A program made the translations under genes and the position numbers. Shown here piece after piece: positions 12,000 to 24,425 of a stretch of DNA of 64,000 nucleotides. The notes under the pieces are model-generated. The model ran no database searches, had not been told where the DNA came from, and saw only the letters and a list, made by a program, of their open reading frames with translations. The first letter of the stretch is position 1, and the number at the start of each line of letters is the position of its first letter. Origin of the DNA: Microstegium vimineum. Lineage: Eukaryota; Streptophyta; Magnoliopsida; Poales; Poaceae. The DNA is taken from contig CM039126.1 of assembly GCA_022036555.1 (NCBI GenBank), positions 1,948,676-2,012,675 on the forward strand, in the 5' to 3' direction.

Positions 12000-13133
12000 G
12001 CAAAGGGAAAATCAAAGGGGGTTGTGGGTGGATCCATAAAGGGTATTTGGGGATCAATCGGAAATTCAAGTAAAGTGGTGATTAGGCAGAAGGGATTTTG
12101 GGCCCCCGAAACCTTGAAGATTGCTTAAATTTTTTAAAAGGGTGTCAGGAGTCAAAAGTTTAAAAAATGGAAAAGGGCACCTGCATCGGAAATAAATTCC
12201 AAACCCCCCAACCCCTTTGGGGGCCCCTTTAGAGGGTGGGCTTTTTGTTTTCATGGGCCCTTTTTTTTCCCGTTTTCGGAAAGGGGATAATTTCAATTGT
12301 TGCTAGATTATTCCCCAAAAATGGGTTGAGGCAACCCCCTTAAAGAAGGTAAATTCAAAAAAAGGGGGGTGGATTTTTTAAAGGGAAAAGAATCTTTTTC
12401 CCTTTTTTTGGTTTTTCCCCAGCCATTATTCCGATCAAGGGACCATGTTCACTCGGGGGGTTTGAGATTTGTGTTTGCGGGTTTTTGGGTTTGCAAAATT
12501 TTTCCCTTTATTGTAAGCTAAAATGGTAAAGGGGAAGGGGGAACAAAAAAAGGAGTCATCAAGCTTAAAAAAGGAAAGATTAAAAAAAACCCCCTAGGAG
12601 GTGGCCGGGTTTAAAGAAGCTTTAGGTCATATCGGATGGTTTGTCAGGGTTTCCCAACCAAAGTCTCCCCCCTGAAAAATTTGGGTTTTTATGGCCCAAA
12701 TGCTTCCCTCCCTTGGGAAAAAAAAAATTGGTTTAGGGATTATTTTTGGGATCAGTTGCGTCGAGGGTTAATTTTCCCTTGATAAAGGTGAGTTAAAAAG
12801 TTTTGGGGGTTTTTTTGGGGGTTAAAAAGATTTTTAAATTTTTAGTATTAAAGGGGGAAAAAAAGGGGTTGCCCGAGGGTATGACAAGAAAGTGAGGAAA
12901 AAAATTTTTCCCGGGGAATTTTTGGGTTTTGGGGAATTTTGATTTTACCGACGGGCTAAGACTCAAAATTTTGGGAAAAAGGGGGAAAAAAATTTGGGGA
13001 AGGCCCTTATGGGAAAAAACAGTTGCCCTGGTAAGGTACTTTTTAAAAAACCCCTCGGGGGGGTGGCGTTTTCTAGGGCGAAAAACCCCAAAATTAAAAA
13101 GAGATATTCCCCTGTTTAGGGATGATGTTTAAT
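12000..13133 (+). pseudogene. Element A integrase
   Basis: Corresponds to B 42430-43597. The central part (12420-12660) matches B's catalytic-core region around 'ATNKGIIKL', and the C-terminal part (12950-13133) carries the gypsy integrase end. No continuous frame remains. Assignment rests on colinearity with B. Confidence 0.65.
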
Positions 13134-13270
13134 GCTCAGTCGGTCCCGTTTAAAAAATAAAATTTTAAAAAAGACTGGGTTTTAAAAACAAAACTAGCAT
13201 TATATTACAAGCCCAAAACCCAAGTATGGCTACATTCCCCCCGAAAAAAAAGGGGTTTTAGAAAAAGGGG
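13134..13270. other. Element A spacer between integrase and antisense ORF
   Basis: Short convergent spacer equivalent to B 43598-43726. No feature is visible apart from homopolymer runs. Confidence 0.4.
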
Positions 13271-16200
13271 GGAAAAACCCTTTTATCGCAGCAGGCAAAT
13301 TTGATCTATCTGTCCATTTTCCTTGGCGTCAGCATGGAAAGAGCCTCAACCGGCTTGATTTTTTCTTCCATGAGATAGTCCCCGGGGGTTCCTGACCCTT
13401 TCTTGCGTAAACCTCGAGGGGTTTTTTAGCGTTGGGTCTTTTGTTGTTGGCGTGTCAGACCCCCCTTTGCCCCTTTTTCAGCTTGCCAACGTCCCCCCTC
13501 CCCCGGGTAGTCGAGGTTTCCTGGTAAAGGGTTTTCCCAGGGAAAATTTTTTGGGTTGACCCTTTTTTTTCTGTGTTCTCACGGCAAGGCTTTTTTAAAA
13601 TTTACTTCTCTTCCCGTTTGGGTTTTGGGGCCCCTTTTTCGGCAATGCGCGAAAAAAAGCCTTTTTTGGTATTGGTTTTTTTTTGGTCAAGGGAAAGGTT
13701 GGAGGGGGTTTTTTTGCTGAAACGGCGGAAAAGATGGTTTGGTATCTTTTAAAAGGGGCCTTGCGCCCAGAGTTTGGCGATTTTGAGGGGGGGTTTTTCA
13801 ACGAGGGTAAACCCAAATTTTTCCCCCCTGGATTTATTCTGTCGTTTTTGACCCGGGGGTGGGGCTTTCCTCTTCAGTATCGGGGAAAAATTTAGGGGGA
13901 AAAAAGGGAAAAACGTCCCCTTAAAAGGGCCTTGGCGCTCATCTTCGGTTTGAAGTTTAAAATGTAGGAGAAGGGGCTGTGGGGAAAATTTGGGGCCTGA
14001 AAACAAAAGGTTTAAAAAAAAAACCCCATTGCAAAATATCTTAAGCTTTAAGGTTAAACTATTACCGTCTTGAAGGGATCTCTTGCCGGGGGCTTGGTGC
14101 TGGGTGGTCCGGTTCTCTTGAACCCTCGGGGCAGATGCCGATGACGACCCCCTTTTTGGGAAGGGGACCCCACCCCTTGGTTTGGTTGCTGCGGCCCGGG
14201 TCGCCTCCCTGAAATTTTGGGGGATCTTGTGGCGGTTTTCCCCCCCAACATCGGGGGCTTTTGGGGTTTACAGTGCCGATGCCGACGCGCCCGCTCTGGG
14301 GAGGTGGGTTGTTTTCCCTTTGCCGGAGGCGTGAGTCAACCCCCGGTGGGTGAGCCCCCCTCCCCTCCCCCCCGTCCCCGGGAAAGGGGCCCCCCTTTCT
14401 TCATTCAGCGCCCCCCGGTTTCCCCCAGCCCTTTTCGCTTCGGTGTTTGAGTTAGTTTTTCCTGGGGGGGGGCGTCATCCACGGTTGTCAGGCACAGAAG
14501 CCCATGGAGGTTCTGCCGTGGCCGCCCGGGAGGTGGGCGCTGGGGGCCCCGGGGGCCCGTCTTATTGGGCCCGGGATCGGGAGTTGGGTGGCCCCTTTTG
14601 GGGCCCCCCATGGTGGGGAGAACCCCCTCAAAGGGGGCCCCTTTTTTTGTCGGGAGCTGCAGGGGAAACCCTCCCTTTGGGTGAAAAAAAGGGGGGCTGG
14701 CAACAGGGCTAGAAAAAAGTTTTTTTTTTTGGGGAGCAGATGCCCATGGGCCCCAGGCCTTTAAAAAACAAAAAGGGTTATGAAGATAAATTTTTGGGCC
14801 ATGAAAAAGGATGTGAGGGGACAAGTAAAGATGATTTACTGCATAAATTTGCGTTTAAGGCAATGGCGGAAAACCCATGTAGCCCGGTGTTGTAGGCATC
14901 GGGGGTAGGTACCCGTTGAGGGGTGAAGGCAGCCAACGTCGGGCTTTTTTTGCCGATGATTTAAAAGGGGGGCCATCACGAAGATTGAAGGGCTACCCCT
15001 TTTGTCATTGTAGGGACTGGATATCGGCCTGTCAAGTAAAGGTATAGGAGTTTAAATGTTGATACCATGAAAAATGAAGTAATGAAAGTACTCAGATAGC
15101 GGGCTTACTGCGTATCGGGAATGACGTAATCGGGTCGACAGTGCCCCTAATTGTGAAAACTTGGGAGTAATTGCATTCCATTCTTGCACCCAAGATTGAA
15201 CTCGTTGGTGAAAGGAGGTTGGCGACCAGGAGGACAGGTCAAACTAACAGATCGGCATCGGCGGGGGAGGCTGTGCTTTATTCCAATTGATGCTGGAGAT
15301 TGCCCGCCCGGGTCTTTTCCCCCAGAGAAACACAATTTATCGGCAGTTTGGCCCCAAAAGCCAGTTGTCTCGCCGCTGCCGTGGTAGTGAATGTAGACGG
15401 TGGGGCGTTTTTCCCCGATCCAAAGTGTTTACCCGGGAGGCTCGGGGAGTGAGCTGGCCCCCATAATTGCTTGGTTCTCAGGGAAGTCATTCGGCCAAGT
15501 TTAACAGCGTGAGAATGGTTCTGTTCATCAAAATTTTCGGCCCCAAGTCCCCTTTGGGAGGGAAAATCCGTTGTAGAACCCCTGGAAAAAATAGCCCAAA
15601 AGCTTACTCGGCATCGGTTTCCGGCAGCATTATGACGGCTTCTCAAAGTTGGCGGAGCTCGAGTTTTCCCATTCTTTATCATCATATCGGGAATCTTTGA
15701 TTGTTCTCGGGGGAAATTTTTGGGCAAATAGGGGCAAACCCCAGAGCCTTGGATTTTGTGCTTAACCCGAGGTTAAAAAACCCCCGGGGCCTCCGAGATT
15801 GCCGATGGGTCTCCTTTGGCAGCAGCTTTTTGGAACTTGGTGCAGCAATCGGTAAATGACCGAGGGGAGGTACCTGCCTAAAGGGGGCCTTGTGCCGTTG
15901 GCAAGCATTGGGCCGAGGGAGGTGCATGGTGGGGCGGGCCGTGGGTTTTTCCCAGAAAAAAATTCTTAAACCAATGTTTTAAAAAGATGACATGCTCCGT
16001 TGGGGTTACCGAGATTTTCTGGTGTTTTGAATGTAACCTGTCCAGCCCCCGATTTCTGCGGGTGTTCACCTTGTGCTAGTTTTCTGTTTTAAAAGGCCCA
16101 AGCGTATCGGCAGGGTAATATCCAAGCCGGTAGCTATAGAACGGGAAGGGGGGGGAGTGGGTCCATGCCTAAAGAGAAAGCATTCATGTGTAGACCCGAA

Positions 16201-16990
16201 AAATGAAACTGGTTCATCAAATTCCATCCCCTCTGCATCGGCAATTGGAGCCTTAAAGCATTGATCTAAGCCGCTCCTGCCCGTATACTTGCGTACCCGG
16301 CCAAAATTAAATACCAGTTTTTCCATCCCTTTTGGGTGCTTAGGCATGAGCGGAATGTATCCCTTCCCCCCTAGATCGAAGCTCTCAGATCTAAACGGAA
16401 ATCCCGGTTGGTTTTGCGTTGAGTGGAGGTGGGGTCTGGTTTCCATTGGGCCCAAGCAGTAGGTTGGAAAAACCGCGGGGGGAGATGACTTTTTTGTACA
16501 ATTCTGGGTTCGAAAAAAAAAAAAGGGAGTTTAGGGGAAGATGGGGATAAAGACGGTTTTTTGGAGGAAAAGAACTTTTGGGAGAAGTTGGATTGGAGGG
16601 AAATGGATTTACCTTCGGGGGTGTCAACTTGGTGCCATTTGGAGCCGGGAAAATGCTTGATTGTCCCTTTGGGGTGCGAAAAAAAGTATGTTTGTGAGCC
16701 TGTGTTTTTCAGGGCAGCGGAGGTTGGAGCGAAGGCGGAAAAAGGGGAAAATGAAAAAGACTGGGTAAAAGGTAGTGTGGTCCCCGGGAATTTTATAATC
16801 TTTCAGGGGTTTTGGGGTTCTTTCCACCTGGGGCAGGAAGTAGGAGGCCGTTGGTAGATCGCGCGGTGATGAGGTGGTCTGTAATGTTTTAGCTACAATC
16901 GAGGGATTTTATTATTAAATTACGTTCCCCTGCGGGGTTTGAGGAAACCCTACGCCCATCTCGGGGGGGAACGGCTACAAAACGGCTCAG
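13271..16990 (-). pseudogene. Element A antisense ORF with plant mobile domain (PMD)
   Basis: On the strand opposite gag-pol, the segment 16066-16455 contains ECFLFRHGPTPP, matching the PMD signature of element B, and an upstream part equivalent to B's first exons. The region 13600-14700 is GC-rich and would encode the Pro/Ala/Ser-rich and coiled-coil C-terminal half. Plant mobile domain proteins (the MAIN/MAIL1 family) are known both as host proteins and from transposons. Exons cannot be traced because of poor sequence. Confidence 0.65.
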
Positions 16991-17014
16991 CAAAGATCAG
17001 GGGGGGGGAGAGAA

Positions 17015-17052
17015 TTTCGGCCGTAAAGTTATACGTCCGGAAAGGGGGGCAT
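17015..17052 (+). other. Element A polypurine tract region
   Basis: Purine-rich AAAGGGGGGCATG ends immediately before the right LTR. Copy B has the equivalent AATTGGGGGGCATG (47325-47339). Confidence 0.6.
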
Positions 17053-18076
17053 GTGTTGAAAACCCCTTTTCGCAGTGTCAAATAGGTTTAAAGCTTGGTG
17101 GTTAAAGAGTTTTTCCCCCGGCTCGGTAAAATTTGAGCCAATTTGGATGAAAGAATGCTGCAAAAAGGCCCAAATTTGTTTCGATGGAGGGTGGGGGTTG
17201 ATGATTTGCTGATTGCGATGGCTGTTTGCCCATTGCGATGAAGGGGCCCTTTCCAATTGCCCATAAAGGATCGTTGCCGTTGCCGATGAAAAAATGGTTT
17301 TCTATTTCCGGTAAGGTCATTGTCGATTTCCGACGAAGAGATGCTGCCCTTGCGATCGGGAAAAATTACCCATGCCCATGGGCGAACTTGCACTTGGGGT
17401 GGGAGGATTCGATGGTCAAAGAAGGAAGGTGGGATTAAAGGGATTTAGATGGAAAATTTCATCGAGAAAAAGATAAAGGAAGTGGTTTCTGTGCCAGTAT
17501 TTTACAGTAATTTGGGACTCTTGGTGAGTCTTTATTTTCCTTAAAATAGGTGTGTTTTTTTTTTTAGGAAATAAATATTATTATCTGGTCCTGCGCGAGT
17601 CAGTTTCCTTTTTAAAATAGGGTTTTTTTAGGGGAAAAATATGTGTGTGTCATTGACAACTTCCATGCGGGAGTTAAAAACGTGCCCGAGGGCTTGGAAT
17701 AAACAATCAAACAATTCAAACCAAATCAATTCTTTTTACCTATTTCTTTCCGCAATTTATCCTTTTCTGCATTAGTTGTGTTTTTCAACGGTTCTTCAAG
17801 CTTTGACGGGCTGCATCACATTTGATCTCCCTAAAAACCTTGCTAGTTCGCGTGGGGTATCTCTAGGCTTTGGGGAAATCCCCGGGGCCATCCTTTTGCC
17901 TCGTCTGCTCTGTTGTTTCCTGTTCAATTGAGCCCTTTCGTCGGGGGCATCGCGTGTCTCGTTCAGTTTTTTCTAGTTTTATCCTTGTCGATTGATTTTT
18001 CAAACGACTGGCAGCCCTGACATCGGCTTTGGGTAATAGCCCCAGGTGTTCACGATTTTACGCTTTTTGTGTCAAC
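17053..18076 (+). repeat. Element A 3' LTR
   Basis: Starts TGTTG and ends TTTTTGTGTCAAC with the last A lost. It aligns with 5266-6337 over its whole length, but with many one- and two-base indels and stretched homopolymers. The two LTRs would look unrealistically diverged if taken at face value, so they should not be used for dating. Confidence 0.88.
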
Positions 18077-18081
18077 GCAGC

Positions 18082-18780
18082 TTTTGGTACCATGTGTACC
18101 CTCATCCCGGTTTCTGCAAAATATTCTTTTAGTTTTTTTGATGTTTCTGCTTGACCCCTTGTTTGGGGGTATGCAGTTGCAACATTGTCTGGATTTTTTG
18201 TTTGTGGGAAAGCGGGAAACCTTTTTAAAGAAGTGAGATCCCCCCTCACTTTTACTAACTTGGGGTTCAAATTGGGGAATATCCTTCATGGAACATTCCT
18301 TTTTAATTGGTGATCGGTTTGCGCAGGGTAATGCTTCTACCCATTTTGGGAAAAGTCCCCCGCCCCTAAGATATACTCATACCCTTTTGTGAAGGGAAAG
18401 GGGCCCTGTGGGCGATGCCAACATCAAAAAGCTTGACTTGTTGGGTTTTTGGTGAGTGGCATGCATCCCCCGGGCTTGTGTTCCCCTGCTTCTGAACCTT
18501 TCACACCTTTTGAATAGCATGGGTGTCTTTGTACAGGTTGGCCAGGGAAAAACCCCCTCTGCCAAATCTTGCATGAGTTATGAAAGCTCCGTTGGGGCTC
18601 CCTACTTGCCCCCTGAAAATCTTTCCTTTATCTTGAGCCTCCCCATAGGTGCATCTTCTCAAAATCCATCATTGCATACTCTATAGAGGTATGGTTTTCC
18701 CCGAGATGCACCCCATTTCCTGCACTAGTTTCTTACATTGCCCTGGCCGGGACGTGGCTTGCGACCTAAAAATTGCGATA
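18082..18780 (-). pseudogene. Element D integrase, N-terminal and core part
   Basis: The minus strand between elements A and C resumes D's pol. The segment near 18100-18290 contains ATAYPQTRGQAE, the conserved integrase-core stretch with the catalytic-Glu neighbourhood. The region 18377-18760 corresponds to the zinc-binding and early core parts (Cys/His-rich, with QKPNKSS). Poor sequence gives frameshifts. The other end of this integrase is at 4690-5265. Confidence 0.75.
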
Positions 18781-19300
18781 TTTGCTACCAGGGGTTGGTG
18801 TCCCTCACCTTGGGAGGTTCATTTGAGGATGTCGATGGGGAAAATTTTTTGGTTCTTTGAATTGATTTAGACAAATGATCGGCAACAGAATTTTCTATCC
18901 CCTTTTTATTTTTTTTCAAAATCAAATTCTTGGGTAGCAAGATCCCTCGTTTAAACGTGGTTTTGCATTTTTTTCTTTGTGGCAAAAAATTTAAAAGGGG
19001 ATGATCTGTGTAAAAAAGGGCTTTTGCTCATATAGTGATCTAAACTTGTTATAGCAAATCCACAACCAACGCTCCTTTTTTAGTTGTTGCATAGTTTAGT
19101 GAGGCCCTGTTAAGGTTTTGTACATATGAATAGCATGTGCTTCTTATCTTTTTGGGTTTTGGCCCAGTACCGCACCCACAAAAAAAATCACTAGCACACA
19201 ATTATTTCAAAGGGAAGGTCCCAAACGGGGGTTTAAAGATTGGGCTTAGACGAGTGCCTTCTTGAGAATGTAGAAAGCATTAGGCCCTCATCAGTGAAGT
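18781..19300 (-). pseudogene. Element D RNase H
   Basis: The minus frame 18785-18985 contains KKNKKGIENSVADHLS, which is the diagnostic end of the gypsy RNase H domain (Asp of 'ADxLSR'). The preceding part, up to about 19300, fits the RNase H body. This enzyme removes the RNA template during reverse transcription. Only one RNase H is seen in D, unlike in elements A-C. Confidence 0.78.
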
Positions 19301-19765
19301 CAAAGGGGCACCTTAGCAAAAGAAATTTTTTAAAGGACGGGCGAATTTTAGGAAGTCTTTTATAAAGCCTATAGAAGCCTGAGTGGGCCAAAAAAGGAAG
19401 CTTACGGGGGGGAATTTTCCCTTGACATTCGTGGGAGGTGGGAAGTTGTTCTATGATTCTATTTTAGCTCTATCCACTTTATCCCGTTCGGACTCTTGTC
19501 CCAAACTATCCTTCGCGAAAAAAAATGAAGTGCATTTTCCTTTGGAGTAATGCTTTTTTTCGATCTCTGAAGGGTCTATCCAAATTCTCAAAACAAACCA
19601 AAAGTTTTTCCTAGACAGAGAAGTGTCCCTGAAAACTTCCATATTTTCTTCGATATATCAGAGAAAATGGACTTTTATGCACCTCGGAAAAGAGGCAGGG
19701 GGGCATTGCATAGGCCGAACGAATTTGCTTGTATGCTAAGTTCCCTAGGGGGATGTGAAAGTAGT
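19301..19765 (-). pseudogene. Element D reverse transcriptase, C-terminal half
   Basis: The minus frame 19451-19642 contains MEVFRDTSL at the place of the catalytic FMDD/YMDD box, here damaged, and ends with DRAKIES, the palm/connection motif that precedes RNase H. The first half of this RT is at 31885-32400, beyond element C. Confidence 0.75.
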
Positions 19766-19770
19766 CTTAC
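19766..19770. repeat. Target-site duplication of element C (CTTAC), left copy
   Basis: CTTAC precedes TGTTGACACA at 19771 and recurs at 31880-31884 after the terminal CAACA. Confidence 0.9.
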
Positions 19771-20715
19771 TGTTGACACAAAAGCGTCAGGATCTGCGAA
19801 CACCTGGGCTTTACCGAATTCGATACCAAAGGTTTTTTGCCAGTCGATTTGACCAGTTAAATTTAAAGGCGATAGCTAGAAAAACTTGAACAAAACACGG
19901 CGATCGCCCAGATGCCAAGACTCAGATTGTTTAGGATAACTAGAGCAGGTGAACGAGAAAACAAAGATGGCCCCGGTGTCAAAGGCTCAGTTACTCCCAC
20001 GCGGAGCTTGCAAGGGTTTGACGAAAATCAAGGTGATGCAGCCCCTCGAAGTTGAAGAATCGTAGATACACTAAGGTTAAGCAATAAAAGGGTAAAAGCA
20101 GTAAAAGGGAAATAAGGTAAATTTTTGTTTTTGTTTTATTGTTTTCTGCCCCTAGGTAATATTTATACTCCCCAAATTTTGGAGTTGTAACAGACCCCTT
20201 TTACCCTTTCCCAAAACAAACTCCCATTTTAAAGGAAAAAATGACTCGCGCAGGAGTCGACCCCAAAAAACAAAATTATTTTTCCTAAAAGACACCCTTT
20301 TTTTTAAAGGAAACAAAGTGTGCAAGAGTCAGATCAGACTTCTATAAAAATACTGGTAAGATCACCCCGTTTCCCTTTATATTTTCTTTGATGAAAAATT
20401 TTCCCGGTAGACTCTTTTAATCGAACTTCCTTTTATTGCTATCGGCAACCTTGGACGTCAAAAACCCCCAGTTACCCTGTGCCCCTCAGCATCCTGCCAT
20501 GGCATCGGCAATACTCCAAAACGGCAACCTTGTACTTTGGTAAATTGTCTTCACCAATTAATAATCATCGGCAAGAATGTCCAAATCCCCCCGGGAAAAA
20601 ACTTTTCTTTCTTGCGCATTATTTCACGGTAAATTTACGATAACTTTCCGAGCGTAGAAAAAACAGATCAATGCAAGTCCTACTATTTGACAGTGCCAAA
20701 AAACGGTGTCAAACA
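19771..20715 (-). repeat. Element C 3' LTR
   Basis: Begins TGTTGACACAAAAGCG and ends GGTGTCAAACA. It corresponds to the clean 5' LTR at 30898-31879 with numerous small indels. The TATA region is visible as AATATTTATACTCC near 20158-20172. Confidence 0.88.
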
Positions 20716-20731
20716 TGCCCCCAATTTCGGA
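20716..20731 (-). other. Element C polypurine tract
   Basis: TGCCCCCAATTTCGG on the plus strand, that is CCGAAATTGGGGGCA on the element's strand. It is identical in form to the tract of element B and sits directly against the 3' LTR. Confidence 0.75.
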
Positions 20732-20739
20732 GTTTAGAA

Positions 20740-23700
20740 TATTTTACGCGCCGAAATTTTCTACTGTAACTGCTTCTCCAAGTAACGACAACCTCTCGTT
20801 ACCGCGCACAAAACGAATTTTTAAAAAAAATCCTGCGACCACAGTGGAACAGTTTTTAAGCCTCGATTGCCCCGCAACCTTTTATACCTTTACTTCTGCC
20901 AGTGTGAAGAAAATTCCAAAATACCCCCGCCCGGTTTTTAAAAATTCCAATCCAACTTTTTTTAATGAGCCCCATTTCTTTCACCTTCTCGTCTTCAACC
21001 CCGGCGGTGATTCCGGCGGGACTCGAAGATGTCCGTGAGCTCAAGCAAAATATTTCTTCAAGCAGGGGGAACAAAACGCAAAGATCCCCCCCGCCCCAAT
21101 GGCGATCCCGTTACGTCCCCCAAGGTAAGTCCGTCCTCCCTTTCTTCTTTTTCTGAAGTTTCCCTTTTTCCCTATCAATTTTAAATCTCTTTTCCCCTTT
21201 TTTTTTTTTGATTTTTTTCCGAAACCCAGGAAATGTACAACAAGGGGGTAAACCAATTGAGCAAAACCAAATTTTAACTGCTGGCCCCAAGGGAATTTAT
21301 CCTCCAAATTTATCAATGGGAAAAACCCAACCCTTTTCCCTTCGATCTGAAAAGCTTCACCCAGGATTATGGAAGGATGCATTGTTATGGCCCAAATATA
21401 CTAAAAAGGTTGGAAGAAAATGGTTTTAGGATAAATTGGACATAGCAAGTTATTGGTCAGAGCGCAATTAGATCATGCTAAAACTTTCCCTTGCGTATGG
21501 AAAAGAATGAAAATATGATGATAGCCGCCCCCTTTTCTTCTGGTCCCCATACCTGAATCTTTTTATTCGACATGGACCCGCCCCCCCACCCTTGCCCATG
21601 GACGGGGTTTTCGGGCCCGGTCTCCCGCCCTACCCCCCCTGTTCAATGGAAGGTGAATATAAGGCGAACACACGCTTATCGGCGGGGATGGTTACTCGGA
21701 ATACCAAAAAACTGGGTCGGTGGGTCAAAAAGAGCACGCTATCTTTTTGAACATGTGGCTAGAAAAAATTTACTTTGTGGCAAAACCCTGGACTACCCAA
21801 AGTACTCCCTGCAGCAGAACTCCTGGGCGATGGAACAAGATCCTTGGTGATTCCCCCTTGGATCGGTTTACCCTTCCCCACACCCAAGTGTCCAAGAATA
21901 TTGTTGGGCGGTCCATCGGCAATCTTGGGGGTCTTGGTGGTTCATAAAATGTGGGTTTAAAAGCAACATGTACAAGTTTTTCCCAAATTTTACCCTTTTA
22001 ATCGCAATTTCCCCAAGGGCATTCAGAAGTTATGTATTTGATGAGGATGAATCGGCAAAAACATCCCCACTCAATTTCGGGGGGCTATCATAGTGCTGCC
22101 GGAACCGATGCCATGAGACCGTTCGGCAGGTTTTTTCAAAAGCTTTTAAAAAGGAATCCCTTTCTGCAGAACGGCTTTGGGGCCTTACATCGATGAAAAA
22201 CCCATTTTCCCCTTTTTTTTCAACTTTCCGATGGGAATATACCTAAAGAAATAATTATGAAGGCCGTTTTTTCCCGAGCATTCGTTAAAAATTTTCGGAA
22301 CGGGGAAAAAATGGGTCCCCCCCTTTGAGTTCTTTACCCATCGCAGCAGAAAAGGGCAATGGGATTTGGGGGCCCAAATTTCCCACAGCTTGCACGCCAA
22401 GGGGATAACCCAAGACAAATCATTCCCCGTGCCACGACTGGAACAAGGTTTCAATCTCCCCCCGATCGAATACATCAGACATGACCCATCCTTGGGGGGA
22501 CCCCCAAATTCTTTCATTGGAGGAATACAAATTTTGGTGGCAAAAATGGAGAAATCAAATGTTGCCAAGTATCCATACTATGGCATTTGTTGAGGATTCC
22601 CTCATTTCCCGTGATAAGTAATTTTTTATTCCAAAAGCATTTTATTATTTACCCCTTTTCATGGATTGACCTTCTGTGCCCAAAAGGTTTTGATCCCAAA
22701 CCCCAAAAATGAGCAAAAGGGGGCAAACCTTTCTGTTTGATAATGAGCCCTGTATCATTTATCGGGAAAAATGCTCCCACATGGCTGCCTTCATTCTAGG
22801 GGTACCCAAGGTCACTCTCAAGCCCCAAACAGACGCTGCAAGACCATTGTATCCATCGTATGTAACTCTTGGCGGAGCTTTGCAGTAAGTCTCACTTTCA
22901 CTTATACCGATCAAAATGCTCACGGCAATATTTATTTATGTAAATTGCACCAAAATTTTTTTCAGGCAGCGAGGTCATCGGCAGCTTCCAAAAGTACAAA
23001 CTTCTCCAAAAGTGCTGCCGAAGCCCCCCCGGGTTCCAACCAAAAGGGTTGGTTCCCCTACTGTTGCACCCCAAAAAAAAAAGCCCGAGGCGAGCCCTCC
23101 CGCGCGTCACCCAAAACCCCCGGGACCCAAAGGCGGAACAACCCACGGATCCGTCGCTGAGCAATCAGTGAACGAAAATTTGATGGAGATGGCACCCACC
23201 CCCACGAACAGCGCAAAAACTCGGCACCGGTATCAACACCTACATGGGTGAAAATCTGGGCCAGAGGCGGCATCACGCCACAGGAGCAACCAGCAGCGAG
23301 ACAAACAGCGCAGCAAACATCCGACCCCTCTTTACGGAAAGCGTGTTCTCGGGCAACCGTTGCCCTCTCCAGGGTGAGGCCTACAGCCCCAATTCCCCGT
23401 CCCCGGGAAGAAATCGTTTAAATTGGTAAGCCGGGGCCCAAAACTTGCAGTATAAACTTTTTGTCGGCAAAATTTTTAAACCCTTTTCCTTTTCGGGGCC
23501 CCGATTCTTTTCCCCATAGCTTTTCTCCCTTTGGCGTAACCTCCCCGACAAGACGAGACAGAGAAGGTTTGTCCAACGAATGTTGTTTTTCCCCTTGCCC
23601 CTAACCTTCCGATGAAGCGAAGACGAAAAAAGTCCCCTCCCAAATTTTCGGGAGTGTCAAAATTTAAGTTGAAACATGCTTCTTTACACAACAAGAACAT

Positions 23701-24170
23701 CCTTCTGTCCAGACTCATGCCAGAAAGATAGTTTTAAAGACATCCCAAAACCCCCTGTTGCCCATACAGAAGAAACCTCTTCGGGCAGCGTTTCTTTAGA
23801 GCAAGCAACTCCCGTATCAAAAGGCTTTTCGTCGCTAGCCAATGGGCTGTCGATCACAGCTTGGGGAAGAAATGTTAAGTTAAAAAAGTTGCGAGAGAAA
23901 CAAAGGACATCGGCCAATAGAAGCTTCCGGTGCCCAAACTTGAGCAAGAGATCGTTGTATCGGGGAAAGGGGGAAAAAGTTTCTGACTGAAACCAAAGGA
24001 TTGAAAAAGCCCCGAACCACCACCAAAAGAAATCTCAATGCCCTATACCATTAAAGGCCCTAGAAAGAAAGAGCGCAAACGCCCCACAAATATCCGGAAG
24101 AAGAAATCAAGCCCGTTGAAGGGTTGCCCATGTGACGCCAAGGAGATGGAAGAAAAAAAGCAAATTGCCT
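20740..24170 (+). pseudogene. Element C antisense ORF with plant mobile domain
   Basis: On the plus strand, opposite to C's gag-pol. The segment 21540-21960 shows FLFRHGP followed by a Pro-rich piece and then parts corresponding to B's PMD. Next come a segment equivalent to B's second PMD half (near 21850-21960) and a Lys/Pro-rich region at 22990-23240 (PKKKARGEPSRASPKTPG). The order matches the antisense ORF of B, but the C-terminal half has diverged. Poor sequence hides the exon borders. Because the gene is antisense to the retrotransposon RNA, it needs its own promoter close to the 3' LTR. Confidence 0.65.
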
Positions 24171-24425
24171 TTTGCGTGCGTATCAGCCATTCATCCTTGT
24201 TGTAATTCATATAGGCAAGTTAATGTGAACTTGATTTGCTTTTTTTAATGCCCGTGCTTTTTCGATGTCAATTAACTTATTTTATCGGCTTTTTGAACGG
24301 GTATCTATGCGTTACAAATATTAGGTATATTTTTTAAGTATTTAGTTGATTGTTGGAGAAAGCACTCCTTCGGAGTTTTAAAATATAAGATTTCCGGAGA
24401 GTTGTTTTACCCGAAAAAGGAACCC
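24171..24425. other. Element C spacer between antisense ORF and integrase end
   Basis: AT-rich sequence between the convergent antisense ORF and pol. No domain is visible. It may hold the transcript ends of both units. Confidence 0.4.

Larger units (their letters stand above)
5266..18076 (+). mobile_element. Element A: Tat-lineage Ty3/gypsy retrotransposon inserted in D's integrase
   Basis: LTRs at 5266-6337 and 17053-18076 flank gag-pol remnants on the plus strand and an antisense ORF on the minus strand. The TSD GCAGC is seen at 5261-5265 and 18077-18081; the final A of the right LTR is missing. Layout and sequence match element B block by block, so A and B are one family. Most of the interior lies in the low-quality stretch, so reading frames are shattered. 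The length (12.8 kb) equals that of B, arguing against large internal deletions. Confidence 0.9.

Noticed and set aside
14405..14824. Long Pro/Gly-rich ORFs on both strands at 14.2-14.8 kb
   Set aside because: They arise from G and C runs in the low-quality interval. The minus strand there should be the Pro/Ser-rich half of A's antisense ORF.
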